From assembly GCA_964019335.1 (NCBI GenBank), contig OZ025686.1, positions 124,001 through 188,000 on the forward strand: a stretch of DNA of 64,000 nt. The letters are read 5' to 3'. The stretch is from Diplonema japonicum. Taxonomy: Eukaryota; Euglenozoa; Diplonemea; Diplonemida; Diplonemidae. The notes under the pieces were generated by a model. The model ran no database searches. It saw only the letters and a program-made list of their open reading frames with translations, and was not told where the DNA came from. Of this stretch, positions 53,207 to 63,086 are shown in pieces (positions within the stretch are counted from its first letter, which is position 1; the number at the start of each line of letters is the position of its first letter). Made by a program: the position numbers and the translations under genes.

Positions 53207-53683
53207 CTTGAAAAAGAGAGGAAAGGGAGATAAGGCTTCGAAGTGAGGCTGTTGTTTGTGTGATAATTTTTTTTTTCCCCTTCGTTTTGCAGTGGCCCTA
53301 AAAAAAAAAATCAAGAACACAATTTTGGGGGATAAAAAAAAGTGGACAGGGGGGCATAAAAAAGAAGAAGAATTTTTTTTTAAAAAAAGTTTTTTTTTCC
53401 CGTCTTCATATGGAGGGGGAGTGGGGGGGGGGGGGGGGGGGAGACGTTCTTAATAAAAACTCAAATTAACATACAAACTCCCTGAGACGAAAGGCTGCAT
53501 GCCATAAAAAAAAAAGAGAAAAAAAAGGAGGGCGAGTGGTCGGGAAGAAGGGGGGGGGTGGAACAATTTGGGTAAGAAAATAAAAAGTAAGAACATCATT
53601 GCTTTTCTTTCCCTCTTTTTTTTTTTCCTTCAAAAAAAAGGGTGGGGGGGATAAAAAAAAACGTTTAAAAAATATCTCTCTTC
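53207..53683. other. Gene-free gap
   Basis: Homopolymers, including a G run near 53419-53441. A 14-codon frame near 53505 (MACSLSSQGVCMLI) preceded by a T tract is too short to call. Confidence 0.45.
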
Positions 53684-54041
53684 TTAATTGTATTTTGTGG
53701 CCACGGCCAACGCGTACATCATCACTCCTTCACTGTTGGTGATCTGCGCCTAAAAAAAGAGAAAAAAAAATTTTTTTTGCGGGTTTTATTCCACATACCT
53801 GGACCACGATGTCATCAGCCGAGATCAAACTGTACTGCTGCTTCACGCACCCAGATCCCTTCGACAAGGCTTCGCTAAGTACCACAACCTTGTAGCCGTC
53901 CTTCTTCAGAAGCTTGAAGATCTGCGACTGTGCCTCCTTTGTCCATGCACCGGACTCTGTGTCACTCCACACCGAGTCACCAACCACAGAAGACATAATC
54001 TCCTTCATCTGCGACTCCATCAACGCGTTATCCCAAGCCAT
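53684..54041 (-). CDS. Tctex1-type dynein light chain-like protein (2 exons)
   Basis: 102 residues after a 49-nt intron (GTATGTGGAA donor; TTTTTTTAG acceptor at 53750). The layout matches Tctex1/DYNLT: an N-terminal helix ending in GAWTKEAQSQIFKLLK (compare the wt..v...l..L helix), then strands DGYKVVVLSEALSKGSG, CVKQQYSLISADDIVVQ and GVMMYALAVATKY. Identity by pattern only; key residues are not diagnostic. If correct, it links dynein intermediate chains to cargo in cytoplasm or flagellum. Confidence 0.5.
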
Positions 54042-54251
54042 CTTTTTTTGTTACTTTTTTTTTTGTTCCTCTTTTGCCTTTTTTTGTTTTCTTGTCCCTC
54101 CCCCCCCGCGTTGTTCACGATGAAAAAGGAGTGACTATGAACATTCATTTTTTTTTTCCCCCTATCGAAAAAAAAAAAAAAAGAAATCTATGAATACAAA
54201 AAAAAAAGAAAAAAAAAGAAAAGGGTTCCCATTCATTTTTTTTTTTCTTCT

Positions 54252-56319
54252 TCACGCCTCCTTCTCTCCTCCGCATCTACTGCTGTTGTGGGAAGGGTAT
54301 CGGTAGCTACTGGTGCCTACCCCGCACAGGTTGGTTGCAGAAGCAGCCGAGTTATTCAGGTGCAGGTTGCGAAGCGATTTGTTCTCTGCTTCAAGTTTTT
54401 CGATGTAGTTTTGTTGCGCCTTTTTTTTTTTTTTTTTTTTTTTCTTCCACAATATATTCCATTTTGCTTCATACCTCAGATGTAGCCGACATTCCCGCCA
54501 GCATATTGCGTATCTGCCCCAGTTCCCCGTCGTGACGATCAGGAGTACAGCTAGAGGGCTGCTTCAGTGGCTGCTGTTGTGGCTGCACCTTGCCCTTGTG
54601 CATTATTGTTGCCATTCTTTTCAGCTCTTTTCGCAAAAAGTGCGTCTCCTGCTGCTCAGCCTGCTTGTACAGCTCCAACAAAGGGTTCGGCTCGTACTCC
54701 TCGCCAGCACGGACCTCTGACTGGTAGTACGACCTTTCATCCTCCTCAGCGTTGTCAAAGTACTTGCCATGGTGCAGCAGCCGCGCGGTCTCCATCTGTT
54801 GCGACCTGAGGAGCCTGTCCAGAGCCGACCCCTCCTGTGTCACATGTGATGTGCTATTGGCGCACACATGGTGGCAGGGTATGGGCTGCATCGTCTGGTG
54901 GGCAATAACAGGCAAGGCTGCTTGAGGCGAGGCCTGCACCTCTGGCTCCTCCCTCCGCCCGCCCCTCAATGCTTCCACTTCGCAGCTCAGCATCTGTATA
55001 TCCTGCTGCAGCTTGGTCCAGCTCGGCTCCTCATCGTACATCTCGTCGTGCGACGACTCCAGCATCACAGGGGCAGGGACAGAGACAGAGACAGGGGGCG
55101 CAGGAGACACCGTTCGCACGAAAGACACAGCAGGTTCAGGGCTTTCATTTCCCCGTGTCTTGCCTGACCTACTCTCCAAGAACCTCTCCACCAGGAGGTT
55201 CTCTACAGGGCTTGTATTCCTGTACAGAGCACTCTCCTCCACAGCAATGGGAGCCACAATCGGCGAACACCTCGCAGACTGCACCTGCCTTGAGAACTGC
55301 GCCGGAGCGGCGGGGTGAGGGGGCGACTCCGCTCGCAGGACAGGCGAGACATGGGGCGAGCGTGCGGTGTTCAGAACACCGCCCCCAATTGTCTTAGTCA
55401 GCGGGTACGGCTCACGGGGGTTCGGGAAATGCACAGTCAGAGGGCCTGTGGTCAAGGGTGCGTTGTCGGAACGCAGCCTGTAGGCAGTCTTCAAGCATGA
55501 GAGAGAAGCGTAGAAGTCTTGCGGAGTAGTGGCTATGCACGCCAGGTACAGCGTGTGAGTAGAGGCCGTGAGAGAGCTGCGGAGGAGGAATGTGAGCTTG
55601 GACTCCCTATAAGGGACGTACTTGCCTGTTGCCAGTCCAGAGAGGACTTTACCGAATATTTGAGTGGCAATGCCTTGCTTGCCAGGGGCGCCACCGGGGG
55701 AGAGGAGTACGAAGTTGACCTTGCCCTCCCTGCCGAGGCCGCTTGGCTCCGTGACGTACAGGGAGACGATGTGGTGGGAGGTGGTGTCCTTGACAGTGAC
55801 AGCGTCTGTGAGGTCGGAAAGGGTGTTGATGGGGACACGCCGTGCGGTGTTGAGGGAGAGGGGAGGGGAGTTCTTCGGGCGATGGTTGTCCACTGCGATT
55901 TCGTTTTGTATTGTGATAAAAGATACTTCGATTCGATACCCGCCTGTTTGCTTGTGCCTTAACATCTCTTCACCGCATTGCAGAAGCAGTTCCGTGTAAA
56001 CGGTGCATGGCTGCCCGCACGGCTGCCCTGTTACCACAACATTCCCACACCCTCCACCAAGCGCTGAGTATACGAGATGCCTCACTGAATGCCTGTACAC
56101 AGTGTCGCAGGCTGCTGTTGGAGGAAACACTTTATCAAGGCTGAAAGGGAATTTCGGTTGGTGCTGATTCGTGAACAATCTGCACGCCACCACACCACTG
56201 CACACCTCATGCTCCTGAGTGCCCTCGTCATCGTTCACTCCAAAAACTGAGTGCTGCACCCCTCTTCTGTGCGGCGGCCGTATCTTCACGGACACCTCTA
56301 GTGTAGGAGGCACCGCCAT
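54252..56319 (-). CDS. Kinesin-like protein with degenerate motor domain (2 exons)
   Basis: 670 residues; one 55-nt intron whose acceptor is AAAAAG after about 23 A. Residues 1-290 follow the kinesin motor plan: FPFSLDKVF, IEVSFITIQNEIAVD (compare SYLEIYNE), GLATGKYVPYRESKLTFLLR and SLSCLKTAYRLR. The nucleotide site is destroyed: the P-loop position reads VVVTGQPCGQPCTVYT instead of GQTxSGKT, switch I is TTSHHIV, and switch II reads LSPGG instead of LAGSE. The remainder is low complexity with short coiled coils near the end (NYIEKLEAENKSLRNL). It probably binds microtubules or partners without ATP-driven motility. Confidence 0.8.
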
Positions 56320-56413
56320 CGTTTATATATTTTTTTTTCCCTTTGAATATTGGAGGGGAAGTAAGAAAAGCAAGGAGAAAAATAAGACTTTTGCTTTTTT
56401 GGAAAAAAAAGGA

Positions 56414-59101
56414 TCAGAATGCGGCAGAAGCAGGGCGGGAACCCAAGAAAAACGGTTCCTGTTTCCCCAGAGGAATGGAGCAGGACAACTTGGACTTCCT
56501 CTCTTGCGGGTTGTAGATGATGTTGTAGGACTGCTTGCTGAGCCTGTCGAACTGACCACGAGCATTTTCGGAGAACGCCATTGTAACATCTTGCTTTTGA
56601 GGGGTAAAGGGGGTAACGTTGCATGACGACTGGAAAAAGGAGAAGTCCAAAGAGATGCCTTGCGACACAGGTGAACAAGGGGGCTCAAGGTACGAGGCCT
56701 GCGTCCCACAAGTATGGTGCGACAGATAGTTTTTGCTCATTGTCGAGCCTCTACCCCTGCTTTGCAGCAGCCTGTATTGATCAACCCGGTCCAAAACAAC
56801 AGATATCAAGATTTCAGGGAAATTACATTCCATCCCTCTATAGAAATCAGTTTCACAAAGACCCCCGTCTCCACCCGTTCCAGTAAGCGAACACAGCAAT
56901 TTCTTCACATCTGCAGTCCGCTCCACCACCACATCGTTTTTCTTCTCGGTGTATTGCTTGAACAGCCTTTCCACGGTCGGTAAATCAGGTTCCTGAAAAG
57001 TACACAACACCAAAAAGCTCGGCCACGTGACCACCCAGGGCATCGACTTCTCATTGCACTCTGCAGCTGCCACCATTTTAAGCCATTTCACAATGTTGTG
57101 GGGTGTTATAGGCTGCAAAACAGAGTACTTCATTCGAACCCTGTGTGATTCAGTGATGCTGAATCCTTTGAGGTACACTGCATAGAAGTCCCTGATGGCG
57201 ATTGGGCTGTCCGGTACCTCCACGACTTTGATGGCCTCGGCGTACTGGTGCGTCCTCTTGCAGTTTTGACACCCTACAATATGTGACGAGTTGTAAGTCT
57301 CCTTCACCGCTACTTTGCAGAAGAATTGTTTTAGCTCTAAGATGTGCTCCGTGGAGACCACTCTGCGACGCCCTTTCCCTTTCTCGGGCAGTGGCGGGAC
57401 GGTCCCTGCCGTTCCGTTTGGTTGTACCCAACCCACGGGCGTTTTCGGGTTCACCTTAGTGATCTGTTTCCTCGCGAAGGTCAAGAACTCTGCTTGTTGC
57501 GGGTATTGTTTCTTCCTTGGCTTTGGCCTGCCCTCTCGCCAGGAATCGACTTGAGCCTTTATGTTTTTGCCATCGGGGTGTCTCCTAATGGTAGGCTTGG
57601 GGGTTTCCATTACAGGCGTTTCCTTCACATTGCCAAAGCACTGCCACAGTCGATCGTCCTGAATGGATAAGGCCCCGTACCCAACGACCTCCACCGCCGC
57701 GAAGATCTTGTACGCCATGCCGGTCTTCACGGTGTGTGTTGTTGTGTGCGGGCCTGTTCCCTTCGCGGAGCGTACCGAACCTGTGCTGCACCCCATGAAC
57801 AGCGGGTTGTCTCTTGCGTGTTCGATCTTGCTCCGGCGGAGTCCTACTTGTAACGCCCGTGCGTTCTCAAGAGTTTCGGGTATCAAAGCGGTGAACACGC
57901 AACACGGTGTGCCATGCGTAGCGATGCCTCCTAAGGACACCGAAACACGTACTTTGGACTCTGAAGTGCAGTGCTGTACATTTGTTATCTTAGGTGTGTA
58001 GAGCAGCGCGTCGGAAGGCCTGTCTGATTGAACGGTTCTGTGCATCCCTTCTTTCTCGCACCTCCCTGTCAGAGTCGACGGTAGAAGTATGATACAAGAC
58101 GCTACCTTGGGCTTTATGACCTGAATGGAACCCTTTCCTTCGGGGACTGCAGTACGTCCAAGCGTGAAGACGTCAGAGCACCCATTCCCGCCAATCCGCC
58201 CACGACGAACCATATCTTGCAGGGACTTGTCGGATATGAGCCAAGGAGCTGTCGCACCAGCACGGAAGCATGCGTACCACAGGACACCGCTTGCGTCGGA
58301 GTTGTACTTAACACACAGATTTTCGGTGTTATCCTCTGTAGTAATTGTGATATTTCGCACCTTGGGAACACGGTTGGTGTCAATGACAATGCTCGACAGA
58401 CTCGAAGGCGCATCATCCGCTTGCACCACCAGGGTATACACCTGGTCTGGTTGGACCGCCTTACTAACGATACTTAAAGCATGCTTCCCCTTGTATGGGA
58501 TGGACAGTGCCCCTCCTGTGACGCATAACCGGACGATGGAAGTATCGGGTTTAGCTGATGATGGCCGCAACAGCTTTGAAAGATGCGGCACGCGGGACGG
58601 GAAAAAGCTCTTGCAGTCTCCTTGGAACAAAACATACGAAACGTGTCCTTGTGTGCTTGTGCTGAATGTCGCGTCTATCTTACCGGTGGTGTTGCCGGTG
58701 CTTTGGTAGTCAAGGTACTCCAATCGCGAGATCGCCATCGCCAACTTGCCGGTCTTGAACTGCTTGAATGAGATGCAAGGCTGCTCCGTGGTTGATGGGT
58801 AGGATGCGACGTAAACTACGTAGTTCTTAGTGCCTTCCAAGTCGGAGCTGTCGAAGCTGACGAGGAGCTGGTCCACGCTCGGCTCGCACCCCATGTCGTC
58901 TATCAGGTATTTCCATCTTAGATATTTCTCAGGGTTCCTTCCTTTGACCAGATCACCGATGACCTCCGCGGTTCGCATCCCATTGGGAAGCGGCTTTCCT
59001 GTCACGATCCAGAACACCTTCCCCGTGAACACCTCTTCGAAGACCACCGTGAGCCTTGCACTGCACCCGTCCACATCTTCCACGGTGACGGCATCGATCA
59101 T
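56414..59101 (-). CDS. Large protein of unknown function, 895 residues
   Basis: Single exon. CATCCCATTCCGTAG ends five bases before ATG 59101, supporting this start. Residues 1-500 contain repeated beta-rich segments of about 100 residues (VYTLVVQADDAPSSLSSIVI, KVRVSVSLGGIATHGTPCCV), suggesting tandem Ig/FN3-like domains. Residues about 540-800 are basic, then globular with a Cys pair (VGCQNCKR). The last 60 residues carry GQFDRLSKQSYNIIYNPQ, a short tail recalling axonemal proteins. No catalytic motif and no signal peptide. Cytoskeletal or flagellar role is a guess. Confidence 0.75.
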   Translation of the reverse strand: MIDAVTVEDVDGCSARLTVVFEEVFTGKVFWIVTGKPLPNGMRTAEVIGDLVKGRNPEKYLRWKYLIDDMGCEPSVDQLLVSFDSSDLEGTKNYVVYVASYPSTTEQPCISFKQFKTGKLAMAISRLEYLDYQSTGNTTGKIDATFSTSTQGHVSYVLFQGDCKSFFPSRVPHLSKLLRPSSAKPDTSIVRLCVTGGALSIPYKGKHALSIVSKAVQPDQVYTLVVQADDAPSSLSSIVIDTNRVPKVRNITITTEDNTENLCVKYNSDASGVLWYACFRAGATAPWLISDKSLQDMVRRGRIGGNGCSDVFTLGRTAVPEGKGSIQVIKPKVASCIILLPSTLTGRCEKEGMHRTVQSDRPSDALLYTPKITNVQHCTSESKVRVSVSLGGIATHGTPCCVFTALIPETLENARALQVGLRRSKIEHARDNPLFMGCSTGSVRSAKGTGPHTTTHTVKTGMAYKIFAAVEVVGYGALSIQDDRLWQCFGNVKETPVMETPKPTIRRHPDGKNIKAQVDSWREGRPKPRKKQYPQQAEFLTFARKQITKVNPKTPVGWVQPNGTAGTVPPLPEKGKGRRRVVSTEHILELKQFFCKVAVKETYNSSHIVGCQNCKRTHQYAEAIKVVEVPDSPIAIRDFYAVYLKGFSITESHRVRMKYSVLQPITPHNIVKWLKMVAAAECNEKSMPWVVTWPSFLVLCTFQEPDLPTVERLFKQYTEKKNDVVVERTADVKKLLCSLTGTGGDGGLCETDFYRGMECNFPEILISVVLDRVDQYRLLQSRGRGSTMSKNYLSHHTCGTQASYLEPPCSPVSQGISLDFSFFQSSCNVTPFTPQKQDVTMAFSENARGQFDRLSKQSYNIIYNPQERKSKLSCSIPLGKQEPFFLGSRPASAAF

Positions 59102-59211
59102 CCCTACTACGGAATGGGATGGAGAAGAGAAGAAAACTCACGGCAACGGCCGTCAAATTGAGAAAAATAAATGAGAGATGGATGGAAAAGTAAAAAAAAA
59201 ACGAAAATGTG

Positions 59212-60363
59212 TCAGAACCCTTCCGGGAAACGTGGTGCGGGTGACTCCGAAGACACAACGGACACAGGAGAGGTCCTCTTAGGGAGGTACTGCGACCTCC
59301 TCCACTTCAAGTCAGCAATACTGAACAACGAAATCTCTGCGTCTGTCCCATGAATGATGTAGTACTCGTGTGGTGTGGTGAGCGACGGGTGGGACACAAC
59401 CCCCGGCTGCCAGTCCATGGTGACAGGGTCTCGATAAAAGCACGGGTCGAGGGCTTGGAACGCAAGCTGCGGGACGGGGACGGAAGCCACGGGGCTTCGA
59501 CTTGCCTTCTGAGGTGTCCTTTTTCGCTTCAATGGTGCGCCCAAGGACAAGGACTGGTCCATCGCAGCCACGTCGTCCAAAACAACATCCACCACTGGGA
59601 GGGCGCTGGATTTTGTGGGGGGTGCGCATGACCTGGACATCATGTCTGGAGGCGGTTCGGTGAATATGGAACGAGCCACGTCGTCCAGCCCCATCGGCTC
59701 CTCCTCGTCGTCGTCCTCACTGGACGGCTCGTAACGACGTTTCCTCACAAAAGACGGTGTGTGGAGGAACACGGAAAACCCGTACTCTTCGGCTTTCCCC
59801 CCGTAGCGGAACCACTTGGTGCACTCGGACAGTGTTAGACCAACGCATGACTGGTTGGCACCTGGCATGCCTACATAAGCTTCTGGATCGTCTGTTGTCG
59901 AAAGCAAAATGTGGGTTGCAGATTTGTAAGACACTTGCGGGTCACCTCCAGCAAGGGTGAACAAAATCTTGATTTTCCACGCGTTTTTCTCGGAGTCCCT
60001 TTCGCGGTCGTAGAATCTTGGCGTGATCCACAGGCCGCTGCCCTCTGCGAGCTTGCCTTCGGCTTGTGTCCCGTAGCCTTCTTCCCCGACGAAGTACATT
60101 TTGCGCAGGCTGTCCTCCAGCCATGACAGGTTTACGACCCATTTTCCCATTACCGCGCAGATTAGGTCTTGAAAGGTGAACTCGCCTCTTCTCCACTGCA
60201 CGCAATGTGTGACCTTGCCCCATGTTTTTTTGATGTCGTCGATGCTTCCTTTAGTCTTCGCAGCCCTGCCAAGCACTGTCCCGCCTATTCTCTTCACGCT
60301 TCTCTCGTATTGCACTTTCTTCCCGTCGCCGCAACGAGACAGGGCGACCACAACCTTGCCCAT
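59212..60363 (-). CDS. BRCT-domain protein with Tudor-like C-terminus
   Basis: 383 residues, single exon. The N-terminal 85 residues fit BRCT: VKRIGGTVLGRA, KVTHCVQWRRGEFTFQDL and MGKWVVNLSWLEDSLRK, with the Trp that anchors the last helix. A second BRCT-like unit follows (WKIKILFTLAGGDPQVSYKS, ATHILLSTT). An acidic linker (SSEDDDEEEP) and a basic, Ser/Pro stretch (KRKRTPQKASRSP) precede a short Tudor-like strand set (DPVTMDWQPGVVSHPS). This suggests a nuclear phosphopeptide- or histone-binding DNA-damage protein, in the manner of Crb2/53BP1, but with reversed domain order. Confidence 0.6.
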   Translation of the reverse strand: MGKVVVALSRCGDGKKVQYERSVKRIGGTVLGRAAKTKGSIDDIKKTWGKVTHCVQWRRGEFTFQDLICAVMGKWVVNLSWLEDSLRKMYFVGEEGYGTQAEGKLAEGSGLWITPRFYDRERDSEKNAWKIKILFTLAGGDPQVSYKSATHILLSTTDDPEAYVGMPGANQSCVGLTLSECTKWFRYGGKAEEYGFSVFLHTPSFVRKRRYEPSSEDDDEEEPMGLDDVARSIFTEPPPDMMSRSCAPPTKSSALPVVDVVLDDVAAMDQSLSLGAPLKRKRTPQKASRSPVASVPVPQLAFQALDPCFYRDPVTMDWQPGVVSHPSLTTPHEYYIIHGTDAEISLFSIADLKWRRSQYLPKRTSPVSVVSSESPAPRFPEGF

Positions 60364-60851
60364 GTGTAAAAGATTTTAGAGGACAGCCTTCCCCCTTACC
60401 CTGGTTTGCTTTTGTTCAAGATCGGATTTCTCTAGGGGGGGGGGGGGGGAAGGAAGAAGAAACGGGAAAAAAAGTTTGCATTTTTTTCTTTTTCATTATG
60501 GGGGAGGGGGGACTGAATAGAAGAAATGGGGTAAAAGTAAAGAATGGGGGGGATGGAAACAGATCAGCAAAAAAAAGAAAGAAAGAAAGAAAAAAAGATA
60601 TATCTATGGGAGTGGGGGGTGTTTTTTTTTTGTCTGTTTTTCTTTTCTTCAAAAAAATATAAATCACAAGATGGGAGTAGGCAAAAAAAAGTGTTAATCC
60701 ATCACAGCCCCTTTCAACAAATCGAAAAGAAAGAGACAACACCCCCCCCCCCCCACCTTTAAAATTTCCAAGTTTCAGTGTCTCTTTGTACCGCATGACA
60801 TGCAGAATTTAGCAGTCCCAACAAAATGCTGTGTTTTATATATATTTTTTT
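60364..60851. other. Gene-free gap
   Basis: Homopolymers including a C run at about 60740-60754. A Phe-rich minus-strand frame (60416-60796) depends on T runs and is not credited. Confidence 0.45.
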
Positions 60852-62663
60852 CTACCTCCGCTTATTTTTGCATACCTTCTGACCGCATTCGTGACAGAAA
60901 GCAGACTGGAAACCTTGTTGCTGCTGCTGTTGACTCTTTCCCCCAAGTTCAGGAGGAAGGCTGACCTGCGGCGCCCCAGCAACACGCACGTTTCTGTCTC
61001 GCTTGTCCGAGACAACGTGGTTCACAGGACTGTCAGAAGTGGGTTGGTTATCTGCTTCGGCATGCCCGCTAGATTCTTCCGAAGTAGGTGGGTAGGATTT
61101 CCTAGATAGGACAGGGCGGGCCCCAGCGACCCTGAGGGGTTTGTTACCGTTTGCAGGTGCCTCAGGCTGCGAGGCCCTACGCTTCTTTTTGACGAAAGAC
61201 GACGTGGGAGTCGCCTTCAAGGCCTCCAAGCACCTTCCATGATATGGCTCACCACCATACTCCGCAGCGGAGTTCACTATCTGTGCCTTGCACTTCGTAC
61301 AAGCAAAACATTTCTCGTGATACGTGTGCTCTTCCCATATGACACCTCCGCGAGCCTTCTCCCCACAGCCCCTGCATGTTGGAAGCCCCTTGTCCTGCAG
61401 TTTCTCAACGCACACCTTATGGCAGGGATGCCCCTCGTGCTCGATGTACCGCTCCTCAAGGATCCCTGAGCACAGCCCGCATTTGAAGCATTCTGCGTGT
61501 AGGTACCCTTCCATAGCCTCAACACCCCTTGTGGAGTCGCGGATGGGAAGGTTGCAGGAATTACACAACGCTGTCTTTGTCGGGCCGTTGGTGTACCGCT
61601 TGCCTTTTAGAAGAGGGGACTTCTTGCTTCTTGCGGGGTTTCTACCGTTTTCGGGTGAAGATGGTTGCGACCCCGGCCCACGAAGGAGCCGCATCACAGC
61701 GATAAAGAAAAACCCAGCCGCCCTGAACCTGCGCAGCGCTCTCGACGTTTCAATAGGAGGTGGTTGTGCAGGCCCGGTCCCGAAGGCTAACTTAGGGGTT
61801 GTCTTACCCCCACGGGTACTGGTGATCACGGAGTGGTCCTTCAACCAAACATGTGCCAAGGCAGCCTCCACTGTCATACGCTTGGAAGGGTCAACCTGCA
61901 AACACCCCGAAATGAAGCTTCTCGCTTGAACTGAAACAGAGCCCGGCATGAAATAGTCACCGCTTGTTATCGCAGAGATCAGTGCAGGACCGGTCCCTGT
62001 GAAGGGCTCCGTCCCTGTCAGCATCAAGTACGTCAAGACACCTAATGCCCAGAGGTCGTTTGGTTGCCGGTAACCTCTGCGCTTTAGCATTTCAGGTGAC
62101 ATGTATTTCTGGGTCCCAACAGGTTTTTCAAGGGGGTCTTTGTTTGGGGGAAGGCTCTCGGCTGAACCGAAATCTATGAGTTTCACACAGTGCGTTGCAG
62201 TTGATGGGAACATGACATTGGACGGTTTGATGTCTCTGTGGATGAGGTGCTTTGTGTGGAGGCATCCCAGTGCCTCAAGGAGCGTCTTTACTATCGTTTT
62301 TGTGTTTTGTTCAGATAGTCGCTTCTTCGCGGCCAACCTGTCGCTGAGGTCGTCCCCGCCCACCCACTCGAGGACGGTGTAGAAAGTTAGCTCGTCTTCG
62401 AGTAGATCCAAAAATTTAACGACGTGTGCGCTGTCTATTAATTTCAACCCGTCCATCTCCTTCCTCACTAAGTGTTCTATCCCTCTCATTTTCTTCTTCG
62501 TCACCTTCACCGCTACCGTCTTCCCATCCGACTTTCTCACCGCCTTGTACACCACGCTGTACTGCCCCTCACCTCGGGCCCTGTCACTGATTTCGTAATG
62601 CTGCAAAACATTACTGAACTCCTTGCATATTCGTGGCCTCACGACGATTTCGCTGTCGTTCAT
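60852..62663 (-). CDS. Ser/Thr protein kinase with two C-terminal LIM domains
   Basis: 603 residues from ATG 62663 (MNDSEIVVRP); the longer frame upstream is poly-Lys leader. The kinase domain (about 25-285) has ARGEGQYSVVYKA as glycine loop, VAVKVTKKK with the catalytic Lys, HRDIKPSNV, DFGSAE and GTQKYMSPEML, of CAMK/ULK type. After a basic linker come two LIM zinc fingers: CNSC...HAECFKCGLC...CHKVC and CRGC...HEKCFACTKC...HGRC. The extreme C-terminus FCHECGQKVCKNKRR has another Cys-x2-Cys...Cys cluster. No LIM kinase homology: LIMK carries its LIM domains at the N-terminus and a tyrosine-kinase-like catalytic domain. Confidence 0.9.
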   Translation of the reverse strand: MNDSEIVVRPRICKEFSNVLQHYEISDRARGEGQYSVVYKAVRKSDGKTVAVKVTKKKMRGIEHLVRKEMDGLKLIDSAHVVKFLDLLEDELTFYTVLEWVGGDDLSDRLAAKKRLSEQNTKTIVKTLLEALGCLHTKHLIHRDIKPSNVMFPSTATHCVKLIDFGSAESLPPNKDPLEKPVGTQKYMSPEMLKRRGYRQPNDLWALGVLTYLMLTGTEPFTGTGPALISAITSGDYFMPGSVSVQARSFISGCLQVDPSKRMTVEAALAHVWLKDHSVITSTRGGKTTPKLAFGTGPAQPPPIETSRALRRFRAAGFFFIAVMRLLRGPGSQPSSPENGRNPARSKKSPLLKGKRYTNGPTKTALCNSCNLPIRDSTRGVEAMEGYLHAECFKCGLCSGILEERYIEHEGHPCHKVCVEKLQDKGLPTCRGCGEKARGGVIWEEHTYHEKCFACTKCKAQIVNSAAEYGGEPYHGRCLEALKATPTSSFVKKKRRASQPEAPANGNKPLRVAGARPVLSRKSYPPTSEESSGHAEADNQPTSDSPVNHVVSDKRDRNVRVAGAPQVSLPPELGGKSQQQQQQGFQSAFCHECGQKVCKNKRR

Positions 62664-63086
62664 ATCATGGTGTGGGGGAGGGATGCGCCTTTTCTTCTTT
62701 TTCTTTTTCTTTTTTGAAAAAAAGAGAAATTTGTTGTTCAATGGGGGGGCAGGGTGGCAATAGGAATAATAACGGTAAGAATAATGTAAAATAAAAAAAA
62801 ACTCGATAAAATTTCAGTGTGCATGGGGGTGCTCACTAAAAAAAAACTCAATCCCGACTTGAGAAAGCCTCTAAAAAAAGAAAATAAAAACACGACTTCA
62901 CCTGGGTGGGGGGAACAAAATGTCTACCTTCCCCATTCCTTCTATTTCTGCCTAAACACGAAAGGGATGTGAGAATGTGTTTCGGGGTGCCAGGTGCTAG
63001 GAAAAAAAAAAAAAAAAGACGATGCGTAAGGGCGGACCACCCCTTAAAAAAAACTCCACTAACGAGGAAACGTGAGAAGTTATCAT
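62664..63086. other. Gene-free gap
   Basis: A/T-rich spacer between the M16 protease stop and the kinase start. Nothing recognised. Confidence 0.5.

Noticed and set aside
60416-60796. 126-codon minus-strand frame after the kinase gene
   Set aside because: It is mostly Phe, Pro and Lys from homopolymers and crosses a 15-base C/G run. Not protein-like.
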